The position numbers and the translations under genes were made by a program. A model generated the notes under the pieces. That model did no database searches and was not told the DNA's origin. It was given only the letters and a program-made list of their open reading frames with translations. Positions 23,992-31,819 of a stretch of 38,945 nucleotides of DNA are shown piece after piece (the stretch's first letter is position 1; each line of letters begins with the position of its first letter). This stretch comes from Tolypothrix sp. PCC 7910. Lineage in GTDB: Bacteria; Cyanobacteriota; Cyanobacteriia; Cyanobacteriales; Nostocaceae. The stretch spans positions 1 through 38,945 of the forward strand of contig NZ_CP050444.1 in NCBI RefSeq assembly GCF_011769525.1, in the 5' to 3' direction.

Positions 23992-24293
23992 GATTTTTTG
24001 CCAATCCTAATACTAATACCATTTCACAAAAAAGATGATACAGATAAACAATGAATAAATAATCAATAAATGGTAAAGAGTAAAGATGGCTGGTGTTACA
24101 AAAGTAAAAATAAAATAATCATTTGAAGAATTGCATAACTTTTAAAAAAATAAAAAAGCTAACTAGAAAATATTTATTTGAGATTTTGCTATTTTAATAC
24201 AACCTGTTTTAACATCTTTTTAGGAAAGTTTGCTGCTGCCTATCATATACTGAGTATATACATATTCTCCAGCTAGATAAAGGAGCTTTTAAT
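23992..24293. promoter_or_regulatory. Divergent gap with a perfect palindrome
   Basis: 302 bases between the HAD and Nudix genes. TACCATTT (24017-24024) and AAATGGTA (24068-24075) are inverted copies. Perfect palindrome at 24245-24259 is listed separately. Otherwise AT-rich. Confidence 0.35.
24245..24259. promoter_or_regulatory. 7-1-7 palindrome, putative operator
   Basis: ATATACT-G-AGTATAT, 35 bases before the small leader frame. Its place over a likely -10 region (AGTATATA) suggests a repressor site for the Nudix gene. Confidence 0.4.
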
Positions 24294-24344
24294 TTGAGTC
24301 AGTATCAAATCCACAGAGTGCATTTGGAGTTGACACAGTGCTAA
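24294..24344 (+). CDS. Possible 16-residue leader peptide coupled to the Nudix gene
   Basis: AAGGAG at 24280-24285 stands eight bases before a TTG that opens a 16-codon frame (begins MSQYQIHR), ending with TAA at 24342-24344. The frame overlaps the GTG start of the next gene at 24338, so ribosomes leaving the leader could restart there. Alternatively the AAGGAG serves a longer form and the sequence has a frameshift. Short, so uncertain. Confidence 0.35.
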   Translation: MSQYQIHRVHLELTQC

Positions 24345-25225
24345 AAATCATAGATCAAAAGTCTGGTGAATCATTTCAAAATCGAAAAGTAACCGCTTAC
24401 TTTGAAAATTCTAAAATTAGGCTTGACATTGATTCCTCAACTCATCCAGAAAACTTTTTGGAAATGTACAAGAAACGCAAGCCAGTAGACCCTACAGTAA
24501 TTGTTAATGACCTTCTTACTAATGGCTTTACGTTAGCTAATCTTGGTATTTCAGTTGCTCTCGAATTACGTTCACCCAGAGGTGACAGGTTTGCTGTTTT
24601 CACTCGACGAGGCTCTGATTACAAGTGCTTGGCTTTAATTTCAGGTTACTGGGATGCAAGTTTAGATCCGACACCAGAGGCGTGTGCTAAACGTGAACTC
24701 CTAGAGGAATTTTTGGTATTTCAACAATCCGATGAGAAATTTCTTGTACCTGAAGGTATGAGATTTCCTTATGAAAAATGCCAGTGTACCTCCTCTAAAC
24801 ATTGGACGCTTATACCTAGCGCAGAGACCATTGGATGGGTACTAAGTGCCAAACTTGAAATAGCTGACACAGACAACTGTCGCATTTATATTGACGCAAC
24901 AACGTCTTCAGCTCAAGTCGTTTACGGATATTATGCAGAATTTTCAGACTGGCAAGAGTTATCGATCTTTCATGCAGAAGATCGACCAGATGAAAATAAT
25001 AATCTTGTCACATACCTTGAGGATCAAGCGATTGTTCTATTTTCAATTACAGAAAATCACCTAGTAAATCCTGGCTATTACCTTAAAGAAGGTCAACTAG
25101 TAAGCTCTGATTTACCAGACGATGCTTACTTTCATCCTTCTATGGTTGGAGCTAACCACTTTGGAATCGTATCTTCTGACAAAATTCCTTTAAAAGACGT
25201 AATTTCGTCCAAGCGATTATCATAG
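24338..25225 (+). CDS. Nudix-hydrolase-like protein
   Basis: 295 residues from a GTG with GGAG nine bases upstream. Residues about 98-130 carry SGYWDASLDPTPEACAK followed by RELLEEF, a Nudix-box core (REL-x-EE); the leading Gly and first Glu spacing are not canonical, so activity is uncertain. The N-terminal 95 residues and C-terminal 130 residues are of unknown type. Nudix enzymes hydrolyse nucleoside diphosphates linked to another group. It lies rightward next to a divergent HAD gene, perhaps a nucleotide-salvage pair, but there is no operon. Confidence 0.6.
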   Translation: MLKIIDQKSGESFQNRKVTAYFENSKIRLDIDSSTHPENFLEMYKKRKPVDPTVIVNDLLTNGFTLANLGISVALELRSPRGDRFAVFTRRGSDYKCLALISGYWDASLDPTPEACAKRELLEEFLVFQQSDEKFLVPEGMRFPYEKCQCTSSKHWTLIPSAETIGWVLSAKLEIADTDNCRIYIDATTSSAQVVYGYYAEFSDWQELSIFHAEDRPDENNNLVTYLEDQAIVLFSITENHLVNPGYYLKEGQLVSSDLPDDAYFHPSMVGANHFGIVSSDKIPLKDVISSKRLS

Positions 25226-25434
25226 CTTAGACAAAAGGGACTTGCTTAAAAATAAAGTACCAGTTATGTGAGAATTGATTGGTTTTTATCGCTTTTTGAT
25301 GTGAAGAAATATTTCACCAACAGTGTCTATCTCGGCGGCCACCCTGAATTATCCTCTTCTTTTCTCTCTTGAAATATGAACCACATCAAAAGCCCCCATC
25401 TGGGGGTATTTTTGTGGCGATCGCAAACTATCTA
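25226..25434. other. Convergent gap with large inverted repeat and terminator
   Basis: TTTTGATGTG (25294-25303) pairs with CACATCAAAA (25382-25391), and inside it ATATTTC (25309-25315) with GAAATAT (25371-25377), giving a long interrupted stem. A terminator follows at 25391. It separates the rightward Nudix gene from the leftward par genes. Confidence 0.5.
25391..25413. terminator. Rho-independent terminator, probably bidirectional
   Basis: CCCCC-ATCT-GGGGG stem (25393-25406) followed by TATTTTT rightward, and on the other strand followed by CTTTT. It could end both the Nudix and the ParA/partner transcripts. Confidence 0.65.
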
Positions 25435-26673
25435 TTAAATTTTGTCCCGGCTTTTCTGCCTTTCCACCAACGCTTCTATCAACGCCCCAGGGTCAGAGTT
25501 GATTTCTTCTAATAATCTCACTAAGGCTTCCTCTACAATTACTTCCTTATAAGGGGCATTAGTTTTTCCTAGTTCCAACTGGAGTGTTAGGTGCAGCTTG
25601 TCTAGCCGATCCAGCACTTGTGAGTTGATTTGGAATGTAGATTTACGCCAGATTATTTTTTCAGATTTAGATTGTTGACTTGTTGACTTGTTAGCTTGTT
25701 GGCTGGCTGAATTGTTGTCTTGTGGACTTGCTATATGGACAGCTTGCTGACTTGTTAACGTCTCCTTGAGATTGTTGTCATCTGCTTTATCTTGTTCGCT
25801 TGTTGACAAGTCATCTTCCTGACTTGTTGGCTTGTCAGCTTCCTGAATGGTTGACTTGTTATCTGGTTGACTTGTTAACTTTTTCTGACGATTGTTAGTT
25901 TGAGAAGTAGAGGTCAACGGCTGTGCTTTATCTTGTTCACTTGTTGACAAGTCATCTTCCTGACTTGTTGACTTGTCACCTTCCTGAATGGTTGACTTGT
26001 TATCTGGTTGACTTGTTGACTTTTTCTGACGATTGTTAGTTTGAGAAGTAGAGGTCAACGGCTGTGCTTTATCTTGTTCACTTGTTGACAAGTCATCTTC
26101 CTGACTTGTTGACTTGTCACCTTCCTGAATGGTTGACTTGTTATCTGGTTGACTTGTTGACTTTTTCTGACGATTGTTAGTTTGAGAAGTAGAGGTCAAC
26201 GGCTGTGCTTTATCTTGTTCACTTGTTGACAAGTCATCTTCCTGACTTGTTGACTTGTCACCTTCCTGAATGGTTGACTTGTTATCTGGTTGACTTGTTG
26301 ACTTTTTCTGACGATTGTTAGTTTGAGAAGTAGAGGTCAACGGCTGTGCTTTATCTTGTTCACTTGTTGACAAGTCATCTTCCTGACTTGTTGACTTGTC
26401 ACCTTCCTGAATGGTTGACTTGTTATCTGGTTGACTTGTTGACTTTTTCTGACGATTGTTAGTTTGAGAAGTAGAGGTCAACGGCTGTGCTTTATCTTGT
26501 TCACTTGTTGACAAGTCATCTTCCTGACTTGTTGACTTGTCACCTTCCTGAATGGTTGACTTGTTATCTGGTTGACTTGTTGACTTGCTAACTTGCTCAA
26601 ATCCAGCCAAGACTTTATCCGTTGAGGATAGCGGGTCATTTTCGTCATTTAATCGGACACGTCGCTTTGCCAT
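25435..26673 (-). CDS. ParB-like partition partner with tandem-repeat linker and C-terminal RHH-like domain
   Basis: 412 residues from ATG at 26673 (MAKRRVRL), which lies just past the ParA stop at 26690; a TTG ten codons earlier is less likely. The N-terminal 30 residues are basic. Then about 5.7 copies of a 47-residue unit rich in S, T, Q, D and K (core KSTSQ). The C-terminal 75 residues (STFQINSQVLDRLDKLHL, then YKEVIVEEALVRLLEEI) look like a ribbon-helix-helix-type DNA-binding domain. As the gene following ParA, it should be the centromere-binding partner. The repeats are identical at DNA level except the last, so they expanded recently. See the repeat entry for the possible centromere. 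Confidence 0.65.
   Translation of the reverse strand: MAKRRVRLNDENDPLSSTDKVLAGFEQVSKSTSQPDNKSTIQEGDKSTSQEDDLSTSEQDKAQPLTSTSQTNNRQKKSTSQPDNKSTIQEGDKSTSQEDDLSTSEQDKAQPLTSTSQTNNRQKKSTSQPDNKSTIQEGDKSTSQEDDLSTSEQDKAQPLTSTSQTNNRQKKSTSQPDNKSTIQEGDKSTSQEDDLSTSEQDKAQPLTSTSQTNNRQKKSTSQPDNKSTIQEGDKSTSQEDDLSTSEQDKAQPLTSTSQTNNRQKKLTSQPDNKSTIQEADKPTSQEDDLSTSEQDKADDNNLKETLTSQQAVHIASPQDNNSASQQANKSTSQQSKSEKIIWRKSTFQINSQVLDRLDKLHLTLQLELGKTNAPYKEVIVEEALVRLLEEINSDPGALIEALVERQKSRDKI
25784..26586 (-). repeat. 141-base tandem repeat, about 5.7 copies, packed with ACTTGT/ACAAGT
   Basis: Matching landmarks recur exactly every 141 bases (25885, 26026, 26167, 26308, 26449). Each unit holds about five ACTTGT and one ACAAGT, including ACTTGT-TG-ACAAGT palindromes. 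The leftmost unit has diverged. The ParA upstream region carries related CAAGTTA and CAAGTC motifs. Either this is a centromere within the coding sequence or simple slippage of a repetitive linker. Confidence 0.7.
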
Positions 26674-26689
26674 AGGTTTTTTTATGCCT

Positions 26690-27433
26690 TTACATTTCAG
26701 CAATCAAATTGGCTATCGCCCCATAGGGCTGCACTAGTTTTTTGTCGTTGGTATATATATGTATAGGTTCGCCGGCTAAGTTGGACTCGGAAAACTTGAT
26801 GGACTTGGGAACTGGTTCAAAAATGCGTATGTCTTGCAGTCGTTTCTTGAGAGAGTCCAAGACATCTTGAGTCATCACCGTGTTTTCAGCCATTGTCGGC
26901 AGTACCCCTAATATTCTTAGTTGAGGATTGAGGCGTTTTTGCACGCTGGCTAATGTTTCCAGCAGTGCTGCCAGTCCTTTAAGGGCAAAAAATTGACACT
27001 GCACTGGAATCAAGACTACATCCGCAGCTGCTAAGGCATTAACCGTTAACAGTCCCAAAGAAGGTGGGCAATCAATCAAGATGTGCTGGTATTGCTTAAG
27101 TATGGGGGCCAGTTTCTCTTTGAGGATGTAAAAGTTACCCACCTTCATGAGAATTTCGGTTTCTCCCTTCGCAAGATTAATGTCAGCAGGTAGTAGACTA
27201 ATCCCGAATTTAGTAGCAACTACGGCATCTATGACTTCTGCTTGTTCTGTAATTACGTCATAGCAGCTAATCTGCTCGTCAGCCACTTCTACCCCTAAAC
27301 CCGTGGTGAGGTTCCCTTGAGGGTCAAGGTCAATTGCGAGGACAGTACCCGAAGAAGCCAGGATTCCTCCTAAACAGATGGTGGAGGTGGTTTTAGCTAC
27401 ACCTCCTTTTTGATTTGCTATCGCGATGATCAT
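26690..27433 (-). CDS. parA: ParA partition ATPase
   Basis: 247 residues from ATG at 27433 (MIIAIANQKGGVAKTT); a TTG five codons upstream is less likely. The deviant Walker A KGGVAKT is at about 9-15, followed by IDLDPQGN and IDCPPSLGLLTVNAL, all standard ParA/Soj signatures, with no N-terminal helix-turn-helix, so a small type Ib-like or chromosomal-type form. It pulls plasmid copies apart using nucleoid DNA. Its stop is at 26690 and the partner's ATG lies 17 bases inside the downstream side. Confidence 0.9.
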   Translation of the reverse strand: MIIAIANQKGGVAKTTSTICLGGILASSGTVLAIDLDPQGNLTTGLGVEVADEQISCYDVITEQAEVIDAVVATKFGISLLPADINLAKGETEILMKVGNFYILKEKLAPILKQYQHILIDCPPSLGLLTVNALAAADVVLIPVQCQFFALKGLAALLETLASVQKRLNPQLRILGVLPTMAENTVMTQDVLDSLKKRLQDIRIFEPVPKSIKFSESNLAGEPIHIYTNDKKLVQPYGAIANLIAEM

Positions 27434-27462
27434 TGAATGAACAGCCAACCATATTGCTTACG

Positions 27463-27535
27463 AGCTTACTGGCAAGCTATAAATATAGCAAGTTAGCTTC
27501 CTAACCAGCCAACAAGTTAGCTTGTCAGCAAGTCG
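27463..27535. promoter_or_regulatory. Putative par operator/centromere
   Basis: The region upstream of ParA holds CAAGCTA, CAAGTTA, CAAGTTA and CAAGTC, with an AGCTT/AAGCT inverted repeat. The start of the repetitive partner gene uses nearly the same string (CAAGTTAGCAAGTC). Repeated motifs beside parA genes usually bind the RHH partner for autoregulation and segregation. The remaining 27536-27728 shows no gene. Confidence 0.45.
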
Positions 27536-27728
27536 AAAATTTTCTGTCCGTTATAGCATATATATTGCAGTGGCTTTATTTTGTGCAAATTTAAAAGCTG
27601 TAAGTTCTTCAAAAAAAAGCTACTGATGTTCAGTATTTAAACTAAACAGTTTATTCTGCCCCTGTGTCAGCCAGGCTGTATCTGCCCCTAATATAAATAT
27701 AGATATCACCCATTCGTGAGAATCAACT

Positions 27729-28046
27729 ATGACTGAAACCAAACCCAGCCGCGTTACCCGCAGGGGAAGAATTTTTCCCCAAATCCAGTGCTTGGAAGAG
27801 AAAAAGCTTGCCTGGAAAACTTCTCAAGATGAATTTTACCAACGCTGTAAGCCCATTTTTGATAGAGTCCAACCCGAACTAATTAAAACTCACTACAACT
27901 GGTACATGGCAATCGAACCAGAAAGCCGCGAATACTTTGTTGATAAAGATGAGATGACTGCTATTAAGATGTCACGTCAAAAACACCCAAACTGTCCCGT
28001 TTTCGTCTTTAAAATTAACGAAACTGGAGTTGCTGGGACAATATGA
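27729..28046 (+). CDS. Small DUF5678-like protein
   Basis: 105 residues. The second half (NWYMAIEPESREYFVDKDE, then AIKMSRQKHPNCPVFVFKI) resembles the DUF5678 pattern of a WY-A-I strand, a Y/F-D-x-D segment and a C-terminal strand. The first half is helical and basic. Function unknown. It stands alone, rightward, divergent from ParA with about 295 bases between. Confidence 0.55.
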   Translation: MTETKPSRVTRRGRIFPQIQCLEEKKLAWKTSQDEFYQRCKPIFDRVQPELIKTHYNWYMAIEPESREYFVDKDEMTAIKMSRQKHPNCPVFVFKINETGVAGTI

Positions 28047-28121
28047 TATCAGGAAGGTTTGGTGGAAGTAATTTCATAATTTACGAAATTTAGCACAATA
28101 TCTTTGCAATACTTAAATAAA

Positions 28122-28937
28122 TTAACCTGGAAACATTTTTACTAAATCATCACCAGGAATAATTGTGGTGTAGAACACATAATCTTTATTTGCTACATAG
28201 CGGCGGTCTTGTTTTATTAATGCCATAAACTCTCTATGTCCGTCTCTACGACGTCCAACTAGACTACCCGCACTAGCATTCTTAATATTTTTACTTGGTG
28301 CGTCATAACCCCAACTTTGACTAACGTTGAAAAGACCTGTATCTAATTTGTCGCCAGTGCGTTGAAAATCTTTGTTAAAATCTCGGTAAACAGTGACAGG
28401 GGCAACTTGTATCAACGCTTCGTGACGGTCTGCGTTGCCGTGGTATCCTACTGCCCAAGCCTTATATTGGCCAAACTTAATACGTGTAGCACCTCCGGGA
28501 TTCATGGGATGGTAAGTATAATAATCGCCAGGTTCAGTTGTAGCCTCCCAGTTACCAACAATTTTGGGAACTCCATCAATTACCTCAATGACTATTCGCC
28601 GATCATTAAATTGATTTGGAGTATTCTTGTTGAGACTCCCGTCTTCATTCATACCCTCCACGTAAACAATGTTGTATTCTTTTAGCTCGGTAAATACTTG
28701 ATAATTTTTTGCCACCATATATTTTATAATTCGGCTGGCTAAGTTATTATTTGACTTTATCAATCTGAGAGGCGGATTCTGACTAAAATTTTTAGTAACC
28801 TGATGCGCTACAACAGATGTCAGCAAACCTACTCCTCCCAAACCAAGGCATTTTAAAAATTGCCTGCGGCTTATTAACGATGAAGTAGTATTAGCTGATG
28901 CAGCAAAACTCGGCTGGTGAATTAGTGGTTCAATCAT
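28122..28937 (-). CDS. Exported Tat-signal protein, possible peptidoglycan-active fold with Ser at the usual Cys site
   Basis: 271 residues. A twin-arginine signal SRRQFLKCLGLGG lies at about residues 23-35 followed by a hydrophobic stretch, so export is likely, although the signal starts unusually far in. The mature part is rich in short motifs (FNDRRIVIEV, NWEATTEPGDYYTY, GHREFMALIK). I recall cyanobacterial relatives with ASAGC where this protein has ASAGS; if that Cys is catalytic, this copy may be inactive. The family is unnamed to me. The preceding broken frame ends at the TAA whose last base begins this ATG. Confidence 0.5.
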   Translation of the reverse strand: MIEPLIHQPSFAASANTTSSLISRRQFLKCLGLGGVGLLTSVVAHQVTKNFSQNPPLRLIKSNNNLASRIIKYMVAKNYQVFTELKEYNIVYVEGMNEDGSLNKNTPNQFNDRRIVIEVIDGVPKIVGNWEATTEPGDYYTYHPMNPGGATRIKFGQYKAWAVGYHGNADRHEALIQVAPVTVYRDFNKDFQRTGDKLDTGLFNVSQSWGYDAPSKNIKNASAGSLVGRRRDGHREFMALIKQDRRYVANKDYVFYTTIIPGDDLVKMFPG

Positions 28938-29285
28938 TATTCCCAGTTTGCGTTTAGTCTTAATGGGTAACTTTCATCATAGGAGAAACACATTCTTGGA
29001 TGATCATCAAAGAAATAGACGCTGACAAATACACTTTCGTTTTTCAGACGTTCAATTATCTCTTCCACAAACTTAGCCTGATGATCTCGATAGCTGATGC
29101 GGTTCCACAAGAAAGATATATTCAGGGAGAACTTGGTAATTACGATAAACTGGAGTTAACCCATCCACCCCACTTAAGAGTTGCATCAATAGTTTTCTCT
29201 ACATCCAGTAGACCGAAAACTTCTGCGCTCGCGCACAGAGTGATACCTGTAAAACCGATTATTCTCTTTATAAAGAACTGGAACG
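28937..29285 (-). pseudogene. Frameshifted remnant upstream of the Tat-signal gene
   Basis: On the minus strand the frame with IIGFTGITLCASAEVFGL and TIDATLKWGGW stops at 29140, and a second frame with SYRDHQAKFVEEIIERL, VFVSVYFFDDHP and RMCFSYDE runs on to a TAA at 28937 that overlaps the next ATG. They are two bases out of phase. Both look protein-like, so a frameshift is likely, though two short genes are possible. The rightward 112-codon frame at 29000-29338 is its shadow. Confidence 0.4.
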
Positions 29286-29293
29286 GCTATATG

Positions 29294-31807
29294 TTACAGT
29301 TTACAAGTCGCAGCGCGAGAAAAGTAGTGATTTGTTAGTTGAAATTGGTATCTAGTATAGGATTCCGGTAGTATTCCTATACTACTATTATCGCCTTCTC
29401 TCTCCACTTTTGATATCACTTGACTGTAAGAGTAATATTGCTTCTGCCCATCATCATACCACCCAACGCGAGAAGCAAAACGACTATAAGCTTTTTCATC
29501 ATCATCTGTCCATTCGGTAATACCCAGTTTCAAACCTTCCTTTACCCAGATTTCCTTTTGCACGCTGAAACCAAAACGGTTATTTGAGTTTTGTAACCAT
29601 AGCAAGTCAATATGTCGAAATCTATCGCAGGAAAACTTTTTTAAGGATTCTGGATCAAAATAACCTTGTTCTTCTCTATTAGCAATATAGAGCATAATCC
29701 GCTCCGTTCTTTTATCAGCTTCCTGCCATTTTTTGTTCACAAGTAAGTTATTAAGTTCATCTAGATAGTGTTCTGTTAAAGATTTCTTAACTTCAATCTT
29801 GAGATTTTTATCTCCATTTTTTGAGAGTAAAGCGATAAATTCTCGATGTAACGCTTCTACATTTTGTTTAGACAAAATTTTTATTTTAATTTCTGAGATG
29901 AATGGAGGGCTAATTTTAGCTTCAGTTTTCCCTCTTTTACCTTCTCGCTTAAGCTTATTAAAAATCTCAAAAGCTTTCTTATACTCTTCGATTGCTTGCT
30001 GAGTTTTTCCTTGTTCTTTAAATAAATTTCCTTGAGATTTTAAATTTAAAATACGAATTTGTAAGGCTTCATTAGAACTATAATTTTGCAAATATTTCCA
30101 TTGTTCTTGACTCTTTTCTAGATAATCTTGTGACTTTTTAAAATCTTTTGATTTGAGCTTTTGATAAGCATAAGATATTCCAGTATAGAGAACTGCTTGT
30201 TTGAGTTTATGGTCTTTGATATTGACAGATTGTCCGGCTTGTGAAAATAACTCTTTAGCTTCAGAATCAGAACCTTCATCTTCAAGTTGTCCAGCTAATT
30301 TAGCAAAGGTTTCCACTGTTTGAAGATATTCTTCACTATCTGCAACTTGTTGTTTAAAAATTAATCCTACAATTCCTGCTCCCAACAAAGTAAAAATTAA
30401 AATAACAGTACCACTACGAATCCTCTGTCTAGCTTTCTTATTAGCCTCAGCGAGTGCTTTATTTCTCTGTTCTGCTGCTTCCTTATCCTTCCTTTCCCTC
30501 TCCAACTGCGCTGCTTGTTCAGATGCAGCAATTTCCTCTTGAATTTCCTTCTCTTTACTAGCTGCTAAAAACTGTTTATCCTGATAACTTAAATTCTTAT
30601 CTTTCCCCCATTCTTCTGCACCTTTCAGTGTATTTCCCCGCAAAAGCCGAGATTCATCCTTACCTCCAGAAGCAACCCAAGCGCGAAAAGCTTCCGAATA
30701 CGGACGCAAATTATTTAATTGATTTTCCGCCCAACTCTGATTAAAAACCTGTTGATAAACTCGATTGTAAACCCTTAACTTACCTTCGATTTTAACAACT
30801 AATCCGGATAATCTTAACTCGCTAGATTCAACACTGTTATTAGCAGCAACTTCTCCCTGTTGTTGAATCTGCTGGTACAATTCCAACAGATACCCGGCTC
30901 GTTGTTCATTAGCAAGAATCCTGTCTCTGATAGTTCGTAAATGTTCCGGGTCATCCTGGGATTCCCAATTCTCAATAATCCTTGACTTTACCACCTCCTC
31001 CACAGAACGGGGATTCTCTTTCCCTGACTCCTCCACCATAAACTTACACAGTTTTTGGGTGAGAAATGGTTGTCCTCCCGTCCAATCTAGGATTTCTGCC
31101 ATTACCCTTTGGGGATAATTAAACTTTCCTTGCAACCCCTTAATTAACGGTTCAACCTCATCAATTTGAAAACCATGTAATTCTATTGCTTCCCCAATAT
31201 TAAAAGGAGTTTGGGTTTTATTAGTAATCAAATCACCGGGAGTCGCTACTCCCAATAAAGCAAAAGTTAACCGTTCAAAAATAGGATTATCAACCCGCTG
31301 ATTCTGAAAAAAGCGAATCAATGCAAAAAAATCATCTAGGGAAAAATATTGACTCAGTACCTTATCAATTTCATCTACAAAAATGACTATTGGTTGCTGA
31401 ATCTTTGCTAGTAATACCTTTTCAATAAACAGACTCAAACATTGCACTGGAGAAAGAATATTTTGATGTTTTTGCCACCATATCTGCCAATCAAAATCAA
31501 ATTTATCCTCCAACTGGCAGCTTTCTGATAAGTTGTAAACAATTCCCCCATACCACTGTTCTTGACTTACCTTCCCAATCCCCGTCAAATCAATGGCTGC
31601 ACAGACAGTCCCTTGTTTCTGTAACCGTTGCATAGTCTGCACCCGCAAGCTAGACTTACCCATCTGCCGAGAGTTGAGGACGTAACAAAATTTACCTGCC
31701 TGCAATTTTAGGTAAAACTCCTCATCTGCTTGTCGCTGCACATAACTGGGAGCATCAACCGGGAGACTTGCACCGATTTGGTAGAAATTGGAACTACTGC
31801 CTATCAT
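29294..31807 (-). CDS. AAA_35-like ATPase - coiled coil - TM - TPR - GUN4 protein (module B)
   Basis: 837 residues. Residues 1-370 are an AAA_35-like NTPase: the cyanobacterial start APSYVQRQADEEFY, Walker A NSRQMGKSS (45-53), Walker B IFVDEIDKV (142-150), GGQPFLTQKLC. Residues 415-460 form a basic coiled coil, 465-484 a single membrane segment (SGTVILIFTLLGAGIVGLIF), 540-620 TPR-like repeats, and about 680-806 a GUN4 domain with NNRFGFSVQKEIW, the same signature as in module A. The ATPase would lie on one side and the TPR-GUN4 part on the other side of a membrane. GUN4 domains bind tetrapyrroles in known cases. It lies 12 bases after the CHAT-ATPase gene on the same strand. Confidence 0.85.
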   Translation of the reverse strand: MIGSSSNFYQIGASLPVDAPSYVQRQADEEFYLKLQAGKFCYVLNSRQMGKSSLRVQTMQRLQKQGTVCAAIDLTGIGKVSQEQWYGGIVYNLSESCQLEDKFDFDWQIWWQKHQNILSPVQCLSLFIEKVLLAKIQQPIVIFVDEIDKVLSQYFSLDDFFALIRFFQNQRVDNPIFERLTFALLGVATPGDLITNKTQTPFNIGEAIELHGFQIDEVEPLIKGLQGKFNYPQRVMAEILDWTGGQPFLTQKLCKFMVEESGKENPRSVEEVVKSRIIENWESQDDPEHLRTIRDRILANEQRAGYLLELYQQIQQQGEVAANNSVESSELRLSGLVVKIEGKLRVYNRVYQQVFNQSWAENQLNNLRPYSEAFRAWVASGGKDESRLLRGNTLKGAEEWGKDKNLSYQDKQFLAASKEKEIQEEIAASEQAAQLERERKDKEAAEQRNKALAEANKKARQRIRSGTVILIFTLLGAGIVGLIFKQQVADSEEYLQTVETFAKLAGQLEDEGSDSEAKELFSQAGQSVNIKDHKLKQAVLYTGISYAYQKLKSKDFKKSQDYLEKSQEQWKYLQNYSSNEALQIRILNLKSQGNLFKEQGKTQQAIEEYKKAFEIFNKLKREGKRGKTEAKISPPFISEIKIKILSKQNVEALHREFIALLSKNGDKNLKIEVKKSLTEHYLDELNNLLVNKKWQEADKRTERIMLYIANREEQGYFDPESLKKFSCDRFRHIDLLWLQNSNNRFGFSVQKEIWVKEGLKLGITEWTDDDEKAYSRFASRVGWYDDGQKQYYSYSQVISKVEREGDNSSIGILPESYTRYQFQLTNHYFSRAATCKL

Positions 31808-31819
31808 AATTACAGTTCC

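Noticed and set aside
25784-26586. CRISPR array
   Set aside because: Period is 141 bases with no unique spacers, and it lies in an open reading frame.
29000-29338. Rightward 112-codon frame
   Set aside because: The opposite strand reads better as a frameshifted gene whose stop overlaps the next start.
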